The position numbers were made by a program, and so were the translations under genes. DNA of 64,000 nt, from assembly GCA_038502445.1 (NCBI GenBank), contig JAHLJS010000002.1, positions 72,927,383 to 72,991,382 of the forward strand, given 5' to 3'. This DNA is from Eremochloa ophiuroides. Lineage: Eukaryota > Streptophyta > Magnoliopsida > Poales > Poaceae. Of the stretch, positions 11,982 to 22,203 are shown piece by piece (the first letter of the stretch is position 1; every line of letters begins with the position of its first letter). The notes under the pieces are model-generated. The model was not told where the DNA came from and searched no databases. It was given only the letters and a program-made list of their open reading frames with translations.

Positions 11982-12465
11982 AGGCCATATTTAGATGGGA
12001 ACATATCTAGTGCAAACCAGCCACTTCGTGCAAACTTGCAAACTTCTAATCTAGGCCATATGATGTTGATCCAAGGGGCGCAGGGGGATTGGATAATTTT
12101 GCGCTTAACCGCCTGCTCTTAATCACACATTTGCAAATCCCCCCTTCCACCTCTCCTCCGTGTCCCTTTAGATCAACATCATGTGGCCCGGATTAGAAGT
12201 TTGCAAGTTTGCACGGAGAGGCTGGTTTACATTTGATACGTTGCCTATTTAGATACACATCTACTTCTAAAAGTTTCGTTACATTAATATTTGGACACAT
12301 GTATAGAGCATTAAATGTTAATAAAACTAAAACTAATTTGACAGCTTCATAGAAAGTTATGAGATGAATATTTCGAGCCTAATTAAGTCATGATTGAACA
12401 CTTATTGAAAAGTTAACTTGTTGCTACAACAAAAAGTTTTGCAAAATATTGAATCTAACCCCCTC
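11982..12465. mobile_element. MITE remnant (common grass family), interrupted
   Basis: With the inner element at 11997-12245 removed, the sequence has hallmarks of a widespread grass MITE: a GGCC-TTTAG-like start, a GAGCATTAAATGT block, a long AAAACTAA stretch and the CGAGCCTAATTAAGTCATGA block. The ends are degenerate and I cannot define a target duplication. Confidence 0.5.
11997..12245. mobile_element. Mutator-like MITE with 9-bp target duplication
   Basis: A 249-bp element has long inverted ends: GGGAACATAT...CAAACCAGCC on the left and the matching complement on the right, continuing for about 75 bp. It is flanked by identical 9-bp repeats TATTTAGAT at 11988-11996 and 12246-12254. A 9-bp duplication and G-rich ends are typical of Mutator-like elements. 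It has no coding capacity. Confidence 0.85.
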
Positions 12466-13014
12466 TAAATCATAAACAAAGAAAAGGGTAATCTTTCAAA
12501 AAAGAAGAGTATTTCTAATTAACGTAAAAAAATGTACCCACAAAAATATCAAAATTGAAAATAAAAAAATGGAAGTAAAGGATAAGAGCAGCTAAGCCTT
12601 ATTTGGCCACTATAGGAGCAAACCGTTTATGGTCATTATGATAAAAATCCTTTACAAAGGAAATAGGTTAGTTACATTTATATATGAAAAATTGAGATCC
12701 AATGATATAACGCAAGGTCTTCCAAAAGTAGAATAAATCTTCGAAGCACGTCCAGTTGATTCACTATTGCCAAATCTCAAAAGGAGAATTGAAGATTGGA
12801 ATGAATGTATACCAAGAATTCTTGGGGTTCCCTGGGGTTCTTGATTTGACTTGAGCTAACCATAGCCCAAAGTTTTATATGTAAACTCTAGGCACGTATT
12901 GCTCGCTTCGTTCCGAAACACAGGTTACCTTTTTTTTTACATATTTAAATAAAAATAAATGATACATACAATAGATACCATAAATGCTCACTTAGCAGAA
13001 GAATATTTTGAGCT
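12466..13014. other. AT-rich intergenic sequence
   Basis: I see no gene, terminal repeat or conserved motif here beyond homopolymer runs. Confidence 0.5.
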
Positions 13015-13611
13015 ATGGGTGTTTGTCAAGGTACAAATTTGGAGAGACTACTGACAAGTCCAGAACTTCTCCGAACTCTCCCCACATCTCTTCCTACTAC
13101 TCAACTCTTGCTAGCTAGTGGAGTGACGCTCTTATTCCTCAAGTGTGGTGTAGCGCTTCACCTTGTGTGTTGTATTTTGCGTGAGGAGTGGGAGCCTCCT
13201 CTTATATGTGAGAGGAGGGGGTTGATCCTTGGAATGTACCATGATGCCCTCATAAAACAAGCAAACTGTCTTCCTCCGCCATGCACCCATAATCAACCAT
13301 AGAGAGACGGTAAGAGGCAACCTACAAAGTTTGAGGCTGACTGGGCCTAGTAGTGGGCAGCCGCACCCCCACTGAGCCCAAGCAAGCCGGTCTTCTCCTC
13401 TTGGGCTTGCATAGGATGGAATTTATGCTTTGTTCATTTGCGTATTCTTACCCCTTTATACGCATTTTCGTCAATTTCCTCATGCAAATGGTTAAACACC
13501 AAAACTTCTAGAAAGTTTTAGTTTAAAGACCCATTTCTAGGTTTGATGCTTGTATGTGTAGATTTTATGCGAGTGTTCGCAGTTATTTTTAGGAATTAAG
13601 GAACACTAACA
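13015..13611 (-). repeat. Probable LTR fragment, minus orientation
   Basis: It ends at AACACTAACA, so the minus strand would begin TGTTAGTGTT. A minus-strand TATA-like CACATATAAGAGG lies near 13195-13210 within a short inverted repeat. No second LTR or target duplication is visible, so the call rests on LTR-like layout only. Confidence 0.35.
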
Positions 13612-14420
13612 ATGACTTAAGGGTCACCACTAGCAAGAGGATCATGGGTAACCTTGAGCTTGCTTCAACGGGGATTAAGTGGTTGGCAAACCACTGAACC
13701 TCGGGATAAAAATTGCCATGTCAACTTGTCATCATCCTTCCATTGGTTTGTGTTCTCCATGCACAAGCTTGTATCTACTTGTCTTTGCTTATGTTTGTGT
13801 AGTTGCTCTTGTGTAACTAGTTTACTTGTATTGTAAAGTAGTTGCTCTGTCTTGTAGTAGTTAGATTGTGTAGCTAAGTAGCTTTGCCTAGTTTATGTAA
13901 CTAAGTTGTAGGAGCTCTTTAGTTTGGCTTGAGTAGCTTTATTTGCTAATTGAGTAGTGCTGGTGATGTCATCGTATTGTTCCCATGTTAGATGACACTC
14001 CAGATCGTTAGTATCAGAGTAATATCATATAGTTGATTTTTAACCAGCAGTGAAGACTCTGGCCATCATCGTCGACAGCTCACCACTGATGACCAAAACC
14101 AACAGTGACGGGGGTTTATGAACCAGCTGTGATGGCATGTCTGTAGTAGTGCCCTCTCACTCCAAATGTATGAACACTACTAGAAGAAGTAGAGAGCTCC
14201 ACTTGTATCTTAGTGCTAGCAAAGTCTAGTGTTGGGAGTGAGTAGTGGGTTAGTCTAGAGTAATTTCTTGATTGTCTTTCGAGAGTCTCGTATAACTCTA
14301 GTATCCTTTTCACTTTTAGTAAGACTGCTTTATTTATTGTAGTTTTGTTGACTTTACTTTGTGTTTACTTTATGCAAATTATTTTTAGTTGTGTTTTGGT
14401 GGTTATCATAGTATGGTCAT
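13612..14420. other. Unassigned sequence with LTR-tail-like and CACTA-like scraps
   Basis: Around 13640-13740 the sequence looks like the transcribed tail of an LTR. Around 14040-14180 are short repeats of the CCAGCAGTGA type and a CACTACTAGAAG string, reminiscent of CACTA subterminal sequence. No boundaries can be set, and I see no gene. Confidence 0.3.
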
Positions 14421-14646
14421 CAGAACAAGTATAATAAAAGGCTATAATCTGGCTAAATGCTGATGTAGAGAAGAGATGGACTATAATCTTACAGACAACT
14501 TGGGCACAAGAACCAATAAACTATGTGAAAGATAAATGTGGACCATATATTAACTGTGAAGACGGACTATTATACGAGTGAACTGAGAGAAGGTAGTAAG
14601 AAACCTTACAGCTAGTAAGTCGGCTGCATTATTAACCTTGCTCTAA
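14421..14646. mobile_element. MITE, about 225 bp
   Basis: The left end GAACAAGTATAATAA and the complement of the right end (AGAGCAAGGTTAATAAT) form imperfect inverted repeats typical of a small grass MITE. Target duplications are not clear. It has no coding capacity. Confidence 0.5.
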
Positions 14647-14712
14647 GTGTATCACTATCAATATATAATACACCGGTTGCAAAAAAATTCTACAGTTACT
14701 CTAACTAATAAC

Positions 14713-16503
14713 TGTTGGCGGTGCTTATCAACAAATTCTACCCGCCAACTTTGATCAAAAAGGGGTGAATTATCACATTCTATACACATATGCACTTACT
14801 ATTAATTAACATAGTTCCACTTGTATCGCAGAAACCTTGTTTTGCAGATCATAAACATGCATACAGGTAAAAATATGTCAAAAGGCGCAAACACACAACA
14901 AAAATGCGCGAAAGAGAAGAACAGGGCCAACTTACCGGACTTACCTTGGCCAAAAGCCACTGAAGAAGGAATCCAAAGACCACCAAGAGGGTCCAAGAGC
15001 TGGCCTGGGCTGAGGGGAGCTAGCCCAGGTGCGGCCACTCCCCTGCTGCCGATTCTCGGGCCCAACCTCCTGTGGCGGTTCCTTTACTCAGAGGGGAGCA
15101 CGGTGCGCTAGGGATCCGAAGAATATCCCCCAACCAACCTCACTCACCTATTTAAACAAGGGGGATGCACACACCACAACATCAACCCATTTGAGCAACA
15201 CTTGAGCACTCCCACCTTTTCTATTTCACTTTTGTTAGTAGTATAGTAGTAGAGGAGCTAGGTGAACTACCTTGGAGGGCTTGGATCCTTGGAGAAGACT
15301 TTGGGGTATGAATAAGAAAGATTTGTTCTCCAAGTCCTTGTCCCTATTTGATCCATATAGAGTTACATTTGAACTAGGGTATAGTTCTTATTTTGATATC
15401 ATGATATATGAACTAGTCTATAGTTTCTATGTCATGTCCTCCTCTTATGAACTAGAGTATAGTTCTTATATTGGTAATATGAAGTATGAACCAATATATA
15501 GTTTATATGATATATTGTTACTATATAGAACTTTATGCTTAAACGCTCATACCATTTACATGATTAGAAATAGAAATATGCTAAGGTGGTGGTTCATCAT
15601 GCCTTCGGGTATGCCCAGGTTCTTACATGTCGATCCGTAGGGTCAGGGCTTTGGGAGGGTCTAGGTAGGTCCTTTATACGCAGCATGGTGCATGGGTATA
15701 CGGGACCGGGTGATTACATGTCCTAGTCCCCGTTGAGGGGATGGCAGCAGGTGGTGACAGCCCTATCCGTCCTTAGCATTCCCCCGCGTTCGGCTAGGGT
15801 GTAGAGGTCTTTTAAGTGCCATTTGAGGTTGCTGGCAAACCAGTACTCAGTGGTCTTCCGATCCATCTTAGCATAGATCTAAATCTGTTATACCGTTCTA
15901 TGTATCACTATATGAAGATCATGCCTACTCCATTAGAATATTCTTTTATTCTTTATTCAATTCATTCTTTTAGTATTTTCTTAGTCTTTAGCTCACCTGC
16001 TTGCTCTTATGTATGGATCACACTATCTATGAAAACAATTTCTATTGCCTGTTATAACAATTGGTGCATTGTTTTCATCATGATACTTTGACTATATCCA
16101 TACTAAAATCAATTACATTGCCTTCCTTAGCGAACCTACAAATAACGATACTCGGCTTAACCTCCGGGTGAAATGCTACAACGATATTTCCGTGCGCTTG
16201 CGGATTTATCCATATATGCAATGATCCATCGTTGAGGTATAAACTTAGTGTTGTTGCTAAGATCATTCTTAGTGGCATACTAAGGAAGATATAGGTGTTT
16301 TCTATCATCTTTGCTAGGGATGGGTATAAAATCCCGTTCTTAGTAATTACGTTAAGAAATACCACCAAGCATTTCTGGTGCCATTGCCGAGGATGGACTT
16401 AAAACTCTATACTTAGTAACGCCACTAATAAAAGCATTTCTAGCGCCATTGCCGGGGATGGACTTAAAACTCTTCTTAGCAACGTCACTAAGAAATGCCA
16501 ACA
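14713..16503 (+). repeat. Solo LTR H, Athila-like, with primer-site copies in its U5
   Basis: The ends are TGTTGGC and GCCAACA, a perfect inverted pair, and the flanks are identical 5-bp repeats ATAAC at 14708-14712 and 16504-16508. A TATA-like CTATTTAAAC lies near 15147-15156. The last 190 bp hold tandem units that include two copies of a tRNA-Asp primer-like motif, which normally lies outside an LTR. No internal region remains. Confidence 0.88.
16314..16503 (+). repeat. Tandem LTR-tail plus primer-site units
   Basis: Two clear units of about 65 bp share AGCATTTCT, a primer-like stretch GCGCCATTGCCGGGGA (or GTGCCATTGCCGAGGA), and GATGGACTTAAAACTC. They start near 16368 and 16433. A third, degenerate unit precedes them near 16314, and the LTR end CTAAGAAATGCCAACA closes the series. 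Confidence 0.8.
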
Positions 16504-16639
16504 ATAACTTCCGCAGTCAAGATCTTTCGAGATGCACAAAAACAACTTTGAAATGAACGCTCTAGATCCGTTCTAGTCTCTCCTTTTCTCTCACTCAAAT
16601 CAAAACATCGCTCAGGCCGCTCCCACCCTCGCAGCGGAT

Positions 16640-16801
16640 ATGGCTGGGGTTTCTCCGGCCGCCGCCCCACTGATTCAGCCTGACCGTCACTTCCACGAGT
16701 GCCTCGCCTGCACCAGGGGAATGAAGCCGAAGCTGGTGTGTGAGTCGGACGAGCAAGACACGGCCGCCGGGCATGGAGAGCACGGATCAGCGATGGCGTA
16801 G
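16640..16801 (+). CDS. Short hypothetical ORF, possible gene 5' fragment
   Basis: A 53-codon ORF (MAGVSPAAAPLIQPD start, TAG at 16799-16801) follows a pyrimidine-rich stretch that looks like a plant 5' leader. It contains the cysteine pattern HECLACTRG...LVC. I do not recognise the protein. It could be the first exon of a gene captured or truncated by transposition, or chance coding in GC-rich DNA. A minisatellite begins right after the stop. Confidence 0.25.
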   Translation: MAGVSPAAAPLIQPDRHFHECLACTRGMKPKLVCESDEQDTAAGHGEHGSAMA

Positions 16802-16951
16802 GGTGAGGACGGTAGCGCGGCAGTACTCCTCGTGGTGGCGGCAGGATCAGTGGTGGAGCGGGGTGAGGCAGGTAGCGCGGTACTCCTCACGGCGGCGGGA
16901 TCAGTGGCGGAGCGGGGTGAGGCAGGCAGCGGTACTCCTCGCCAGGAGCGG
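16802..16951. repeat. GC-rich minisatellite, 2.5 units
   Basis: Units begin GGTGAGG at 16802, 16862 and 16916 and share TAGCGCGG(CAG)TACTCCTC and GGATCAGTGG. Lengths are about 60, 54 and 36 bp. This explains the overlapping ORFs here. Confidence 0.8.
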
Positions 16952-17218
16952 ATCTGCCAGCGGGGGTGCCGGGGCTCAAGCCCCCTACCCTGGCCGCGCC
17001 AATGGAGCCCCCCATAGGAATTTCTACCATGAACGATGGGGAAGGAAAGGCTGCAGGTAATTCTGTTCATCACGACTGAGATTGAAGACGACTCAAGTCA
17101 TTGGGCTGCTACCTGGGCCGAGATACTTGTGTTTTACTGGCCCATTAAGAAATAGGAGGCTGGCCTTTTTCCCCATCTCATTCACTCAGTCAAGTCTGTT
17201 CACGACCTCATGGGAGGG

Positions 17219-18975
17219 TGAAAGGTCCGAGTTGGCTAGAGGGGGGTGAATAGCCTAAATTAAAATTATGTAAAGTATTAGAACAATCGATTAGTACCAC
17301 AAGAGGCTATAGTTGCAATGCTAGACCAATGACTAAACTAAGCAAGCCACCTACATAAGTCTAGTGTTTCTAAGCACTAAGCCACACAAGCTAACTAGCA
17401 AGAGCAAAATAACTACACAAGACTAAACAAGCTAGAGAGCTAACTACTTTGCACAAAGTAAAGAGGAGATCTTCGGAGTTTATACCTTTGCCTTGAGATG
17501 AAGGCAATCACCGGGATAAACACAGTCACTCACTCTAAGATGAGGAAATCAATATGAACACCAAGATTTATCCCCGGGGTTCACGTGCTTGTCGGCACGC
17601 TACGTCCCCATTGTGTCGACTTCAACCGGTGGTCCGGTGGCTAATCGGTATCACACACCGAGCCTACACAAGGCGCCACAAGGACCTACCACGGAGGAAG
17701 TAACACAATGACACGAGCAATCCACTAAGTTACCTTTGAGCACTCCGCTCGGGGTAGGCACAACCCCTCACAATCCACCGGTGTGAGCAAGCACAATCAC
17801 TAAGCTTCTCCACACATTCTCCACCTCCAAATCGGCTAGGTGACGGCAATCACCAAGAGTAACAAGAATTACTCCGTCACCAAGCCACCAAGTGCACTAG
17901 GATGCAAGATGATGATCACTACACTTGATTCACTCTCTCTCAATCAAAATCTTGAGTTGAATCAAAGGGAGAGAGATGGAGGGAGTGTGCTAGGCTCACA
18001 AGAGGCTTAGGAAGATCAAAATACGCAAGAGAGGTGTCTCAAGCCAGCCACACTTCTATTTATAAGTGAGCTCAAAGATCTAGCCATTTTACTCTGAAAT
18101 CAGGCACACCGGACACTACTTAAGTTTACACCGGACGCGTCCGGTGGTTGTCTGGTGTATCGCCCGCTGACACGTGTACTAACAGTTTGAATTTCTTCAC
18201 TTCGCACGCTAGCACCGGACGCGGAGTAGTCACACCGGACGCTCCGATGTCGGCGTTCGGTGTCCACGCAGAGAGCATCCAGAGAGCTCAAAACGACACC
18301 GGACACGTCTGCTGCAGGGTCACCGGACACTGCCAGCGTCCGGTGCACACACTGAGTTAGAATCGCACAGATAACACCGGACGCTCGAAAAACATCACCG
18401 GACGCGCTGGAGTTACTGTTCCAACGTCCGGTGCTCACTCAGAGAGGTTCCAGAAAGGTCAGATGCACACCGAACGCGTCCGGTGCACACCCACCAGACG
18501 CCCCCAGCGTCCGGTGCACCTCTGAGTGTATTTCCAAGCTTTTCTCACCGCCCTTGCTCTCACAGGCTAACATCTAAGTGTTTCACATTATTTGGCACGT
18601 ATGTTAACAGGTTTTGAACACATTTGCAAGGCGAAGTTATTCTCTCTAGGTTAGGTTCACGTGTATGCAACTAATATGCAACCTAAGCACTTGCCGACCG
18701 GGTTCACGAAATAATTCCCCTCTTAATAGTCCGGCCATCTATCCTAAATATGATCGCACTCACTAAGTGCCTTGATCACCGAAACAAAGAGTCATAACCT
18801 TTTACCTTTGCTTCTAGCTCTTTGATCCTTTGCTTTCACCTTTCCAAGACTTGATCTTCTCTTTGGCTCATGTCATCTTCCTCCTCATCACTAACCTCTT
18901 TTAGGCTACACACACTTAGCACTTAGGTTAGTAGTTAAGTTTCATCAATTACCAAAACCAAACTAGGGTCTTTCA
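17219..18975 (-). repeat. Solo LTR E, copia (SIRE-like)
   Basis: It runs from TGAAAGGTCC to GGTCTTTCA with 5-bp target duplications GAGGG at 17214-17218 and 18976-18980. A minus-strand TATA box is at about 18056-18068. Upstream of it in the transcription sense (18100-18530) lie about a dozen copies of ACCGGACGC or its complement, including the palindrome ACCGGACGCGTCCGGT. Most of the LTR is close to LTR G (28743-30181). Confidence 0.93.
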
Positions 18976-19321
18976 GAGGGAGAGCGATCGGCCGCCATGC
19001 GGAACATGCGAACAGCCCTAGGCTCCCTGCAGTGACGACGACCGACTAGGGTTGGAGACGGCGGCCTGCAGCAGCGACTGGGCTGTGTGTGCGGCATGCC
19101 CACGCCCTCGCGCAAAGCTGCATTTCCGGGTCTTTGCACAGTGCTCGCAGCCGCAGGGGTGACGTAGCGCCCAGGCGACCTGGCACCCGGCGGCCAGGCG
19201 AGCGGGCGAGGGCGGCCAGCGGCCAGGCGAGTCTGTGGCGGCCAGCGGCCAGGCCAAGGCGAGCCGGCGGCTAGCCAGCCAGGGCTCGGAAGCCCGTGAC
19301 ACAGGCACACAGCAAGAAGCA

Positions 19322-19501
19322 GGTTGTCTGTTGTTTGCTCGTTTTGTTTTAAAAAAATTGCCTTAAAATTTTGTAATTGTTCAAATTTTCATTAAGATTT
19401 AATAAATTGCAGATGGTTGTCTATTGTTTGCTCTTTTTGTTTTAAAAAAATTGCCTTCAAACTTTGTAATTGTTCAAATTTTCATTAAGATTTAATAAAT
19501 T
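19322..19501. repeat. Tandem duplication, 93-bp period
   Basis: Two near-identical copies, 19322-19408 and 19415-19501, start GGTTGTCT and end AATAAATT, with only a few differences between them. Confidence 0.9.
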
Positions 19502-19504
19502 AAA

Positions 19505-19665
19505 GAATGTTCAAAATGTCCAAAAGAACATTACTGTTCAAGTGGTACATCAACTCCAGGCACTAATGACAGCACAAATCAACCAATTCGCCGTAAAGTA
19601 GAGTTTAGTCAATTTGATTTAGTTGGTGATCTAGGAAATTGCATCAGTAAGAATTGCATCTATTA
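19505..19665 (+). pseudogene. hAT-type (TTF-domain) transposase N-terminal scrap
   Basis: One frame near 19560-19640 reads NQPIRRKVEFSQFDLVGD, which resembles the start of the TTF/zinc-finger region of plant hAT-derived transposases. The preceding MSKRTLLFKW-like stretch fits their N terminus but lies in another frame. No further transposase sequence follows. Function is lost. Confidence 0.45.
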
Positions 19666-19703
19666 CTTCTTATGTGGTTTATGATGCACTTTTGCCTATT
19701 TTT

Positions 19704-20206
19704 ATAAGAGCATCTCCAAGAGTTTACCAAAAGTCATTTGACAAATCTTATGATTTGACAACTCTCTAAAATGCATGGCAAATGAAAAAAGAGCCCATCT
19801 CCAATAGTTTGACATAATTCACTTGCCAAACTCAGATTAAACTTACGTCAAAGACCCTGAGACAGAAACAAAATTAAGTTTATGTCCTTCCACCTCTTGA
19901 AAAGTTACATCAGGAACCCTGAGACAGAAACAAAATAATATTTATGCCTTTCCACCTCTTGAAAACTTACATCAGGAACCCTGAGACAGAAACCAAATTA
20001 TATTTATGCCCTGCCACCTTTTGCATGAGGCCGATGCGCGGGCGCTACGTGCGCGGATATATGCGCGTGCCAGCCTTGGTCGATGGCAACTTGCTAAAAT
20101 ATGCCAAGTTATTTGCCAAACTATTGGAGGATGAATTTTCTAGTTTTGCAAAAAAAAAAAAAATAGATAGAAAATGTTTTTGGCAAACTCTTAGAGATGC
20201 TCTTAT
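19704..20206. mobile_element. MITE with inverted ends and internal 62-bp tandem repeat
   Basis: The left end ATAAGAGCATCTCCAAGAG and the right end CTCTTAGAGATGCTCTTAT form an inverted pair typical of grass MITEs. Inside, three units with 62-bp period start ACCCTGAGACAGAAAC at 19854, 19916 and 19978. The right arm contains a poly-A run near 20149-20162. No transposase is present. Confidence 0.65.
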
Positions 20207-21128
20207 CATGTAAAATATTTGAAACTGATATGTCTTAGCTATATATATGGAGTATATTTAAGTTAAGTTGGTATAGCTGTCATGGCCCAGCCCCTTCTAA
20301 ATTTTATTCATAGATCCGGCCACTGTTCCTCGCGTCGGCGTCGGCGGTGGCCTGCGCCTGCTTCGACTTGTGATCAATCGGAGGCCGGGAAAACGCACAT
20401 ACGACCTGCGCCCATGATGATCATAGATCCACCACAGACTGCTTGGTGGTTTTAGTTCCCCTCCAGTGTTAATAATAGGATTACATGAATGATTTAAGTT
20501 TGGGTAAGATTAGTTTCCTCACTTCATCATATCGTTTCTTGTGTTCAGTAAATTGATCGTTCTTGTGGTCATGTACTTATGTGTTATGTCGTTGGTCCAT
20601 CTGTTTTCGTCATAGGAATTCATCGATCATCAGACTATCTGAAACATATATATTCACCTCTGACAAACTCAAATAGCATGCATGTTTTATACGCACAGTC
20701 CTTTGATCCGGTGACCTACCTGTACAAGTTGGCAAACATCGGTTGCTACTTCTTCGCTCCCACGTACAATTTCCTTGCTATTCTCTTTCTTTTACATCAA
20801 TATAACTTGATGTTGCATTTAGTACTTTTTCACATTAGCTTGGTGTTACCCGGTGCTCTGGAGTCTGGAGCGGATGTTTTGCGACAAAACGAGGTATTGG
20901 ATTTATGCAAGCACTGTGTAGAGTGGAAGTTCTTGCGAGTTTTTTTTTTTTTTTTTGGCTTACCGCTTCCTCTCATATAACAGCAGTGAGATGTCGAGAT
21001 AGATCATTTTTTTTAAAACTATGAATAGAGTTCTTTTACGGTGGTTGGAGCTACCTCCTGGTTTCTCCTAGTGTCTGACTAAATATTAGTTTAAATTAAT
21101 TTTATGCGGTAAAGGCTAATAAGGTAAT
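20207..21128. other. Intergenic sequence without a supported gene
   Basis: The 133-codon frame at 20579-20980 has no recognisable domain and ends in a poly-T tract (about 20941-20956). I see no element boundaries. Confidence 0.4.
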
Positions 21129-21269
21129 TTGCACTCTCCTTCTTCTTATCCCCACCCGTCAGCCAGACGAATCCCAGCCCCCACACCGAAGCACCCTCGT
21201 CCTCGTGTACGCGGACGCACTAGGCAACGCCCTCTCCCTCGCGGTTCACCTAGCCGCCGCCGCCGCAGC

Positions 21270-21845
21270 ACCCTCGCCATGATGGCTTACCGGAGCCTCA
21301 CCAAGCTCAGGTTCGTGGGCCTCTCTCCGGCAACAACATCACGGTCAAGATCCCAGTAGAGCTCGGCGAGCTCGAGTCGCTCATCGGTTACAATGCGCTG
21401 GAGGGAAGCATCCCGCCGGAGCTCGGCATCCTCGCCAACCTCCGGTACCTCGACCTCATGTGCAGGTGCAACCACCTCGATGGCACCGTGCTGGCAACCA
21501 TCGGGGACATGCCGAGCCTGGAGGTGCTCGAGCTGTGGAACAACTCGTTGAGGGGCAGCTTCCAGCGTCGCTCGGCAAGAGATTGCCACTGCAGTGGGTG
21601 AACTTGCCGTCAAACTCCTTCACCGGGGCCATCGGCTGGGATCTGTGACGGCAAGGCGCTCGCCAAGCTGATCATATTCAACAACGGGTTCACCGGCGGT
21701 ATCCCGGCCGGTCTCGCGTCGTGCGCGTTGCTGGTGCGCGCATGCAGAGCAACCGGCTCACCGGCACAATAATCCCCATCGGGTTTGGCAAGCTGCCATC
21801 GCTGCAGCGACTCGAGCTCACCGGCAAGGAGCTGTTCGCATCCAT
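21270..21845 (+). pseudogene. LRR receptor-like kinase fragment (extracellular LRRs only)
   Basis: Consecutive leucine-rich repeats are readable in shifting frames: VKIPVELGELESL, YNALEGSIPPELG, NHLDGTVLATIGDMPSLEVL, ELWNNSLRG, then FNNGFTGGIPAGLASC and GFGKLPSLQRLEL. The order and wording match the ectodomain of the plant LRR-XI class close to PXY/TDR and MIK-type receptors. Several frameshifts occur (for example near 21350, 21560 and 21640), and the step from RYLDL to MCRCNHLDG suggests loss of several repeats. No signal peptide, membrane segment or kinase follows. It is a relic or a captured gene piece. Confidence 0.75.
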
Positions 21846-22203
21846 ATAGTAATCCAGATATACCATTCTATCTTCAATTATATTATAAAATTTTTTGAAA
21901 ATAGTATTATCTTACTTCTTTTTCAGTTGTTGGTCCCACTAATTTTAATATGCGCTAAGCGCCTATGGTTCCACTATTTTGTATACATCCAGTGCCTTCT
22001 GATTCCTTCAAAATTAGTTCCTCTTGGTTTTTCTACCTTTATGACCGTTGGATTGCTCATCGTGAGCCATCCATTTTTCCTCAATCACAGTAAAATTTCT
22101 CCTTTTAAGTTCTTGTTATAGATGTCTTTATTAGGTGTCAGTATAAGCGCCGACCCAAGCCCAGCCTTGGCTAACAAAAGGCCTGCCTGATTATGGAGTC
22201 TGT
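21846..22203. other. AT-rich spacer
   Basis: I see no gene or terminal repeat. The last three bases (TGT, 22201-22203) are the left target duplication of the next element. Confidence 0.5.

Noticed and set aside
18100..18530. CCGGACG motif arrays as a CRISPR array
   Set aside because: Spacing is irregular, motifs occur in both orientations, there are no cas genes, and the DNA is a plant LTR.
20579..20980. 133-codon plus-strand ORF as a gene
   Set aside because: No domain, no codon or leader signals, and it ends in a poly-T tract in AT-rich intergenic DNA.
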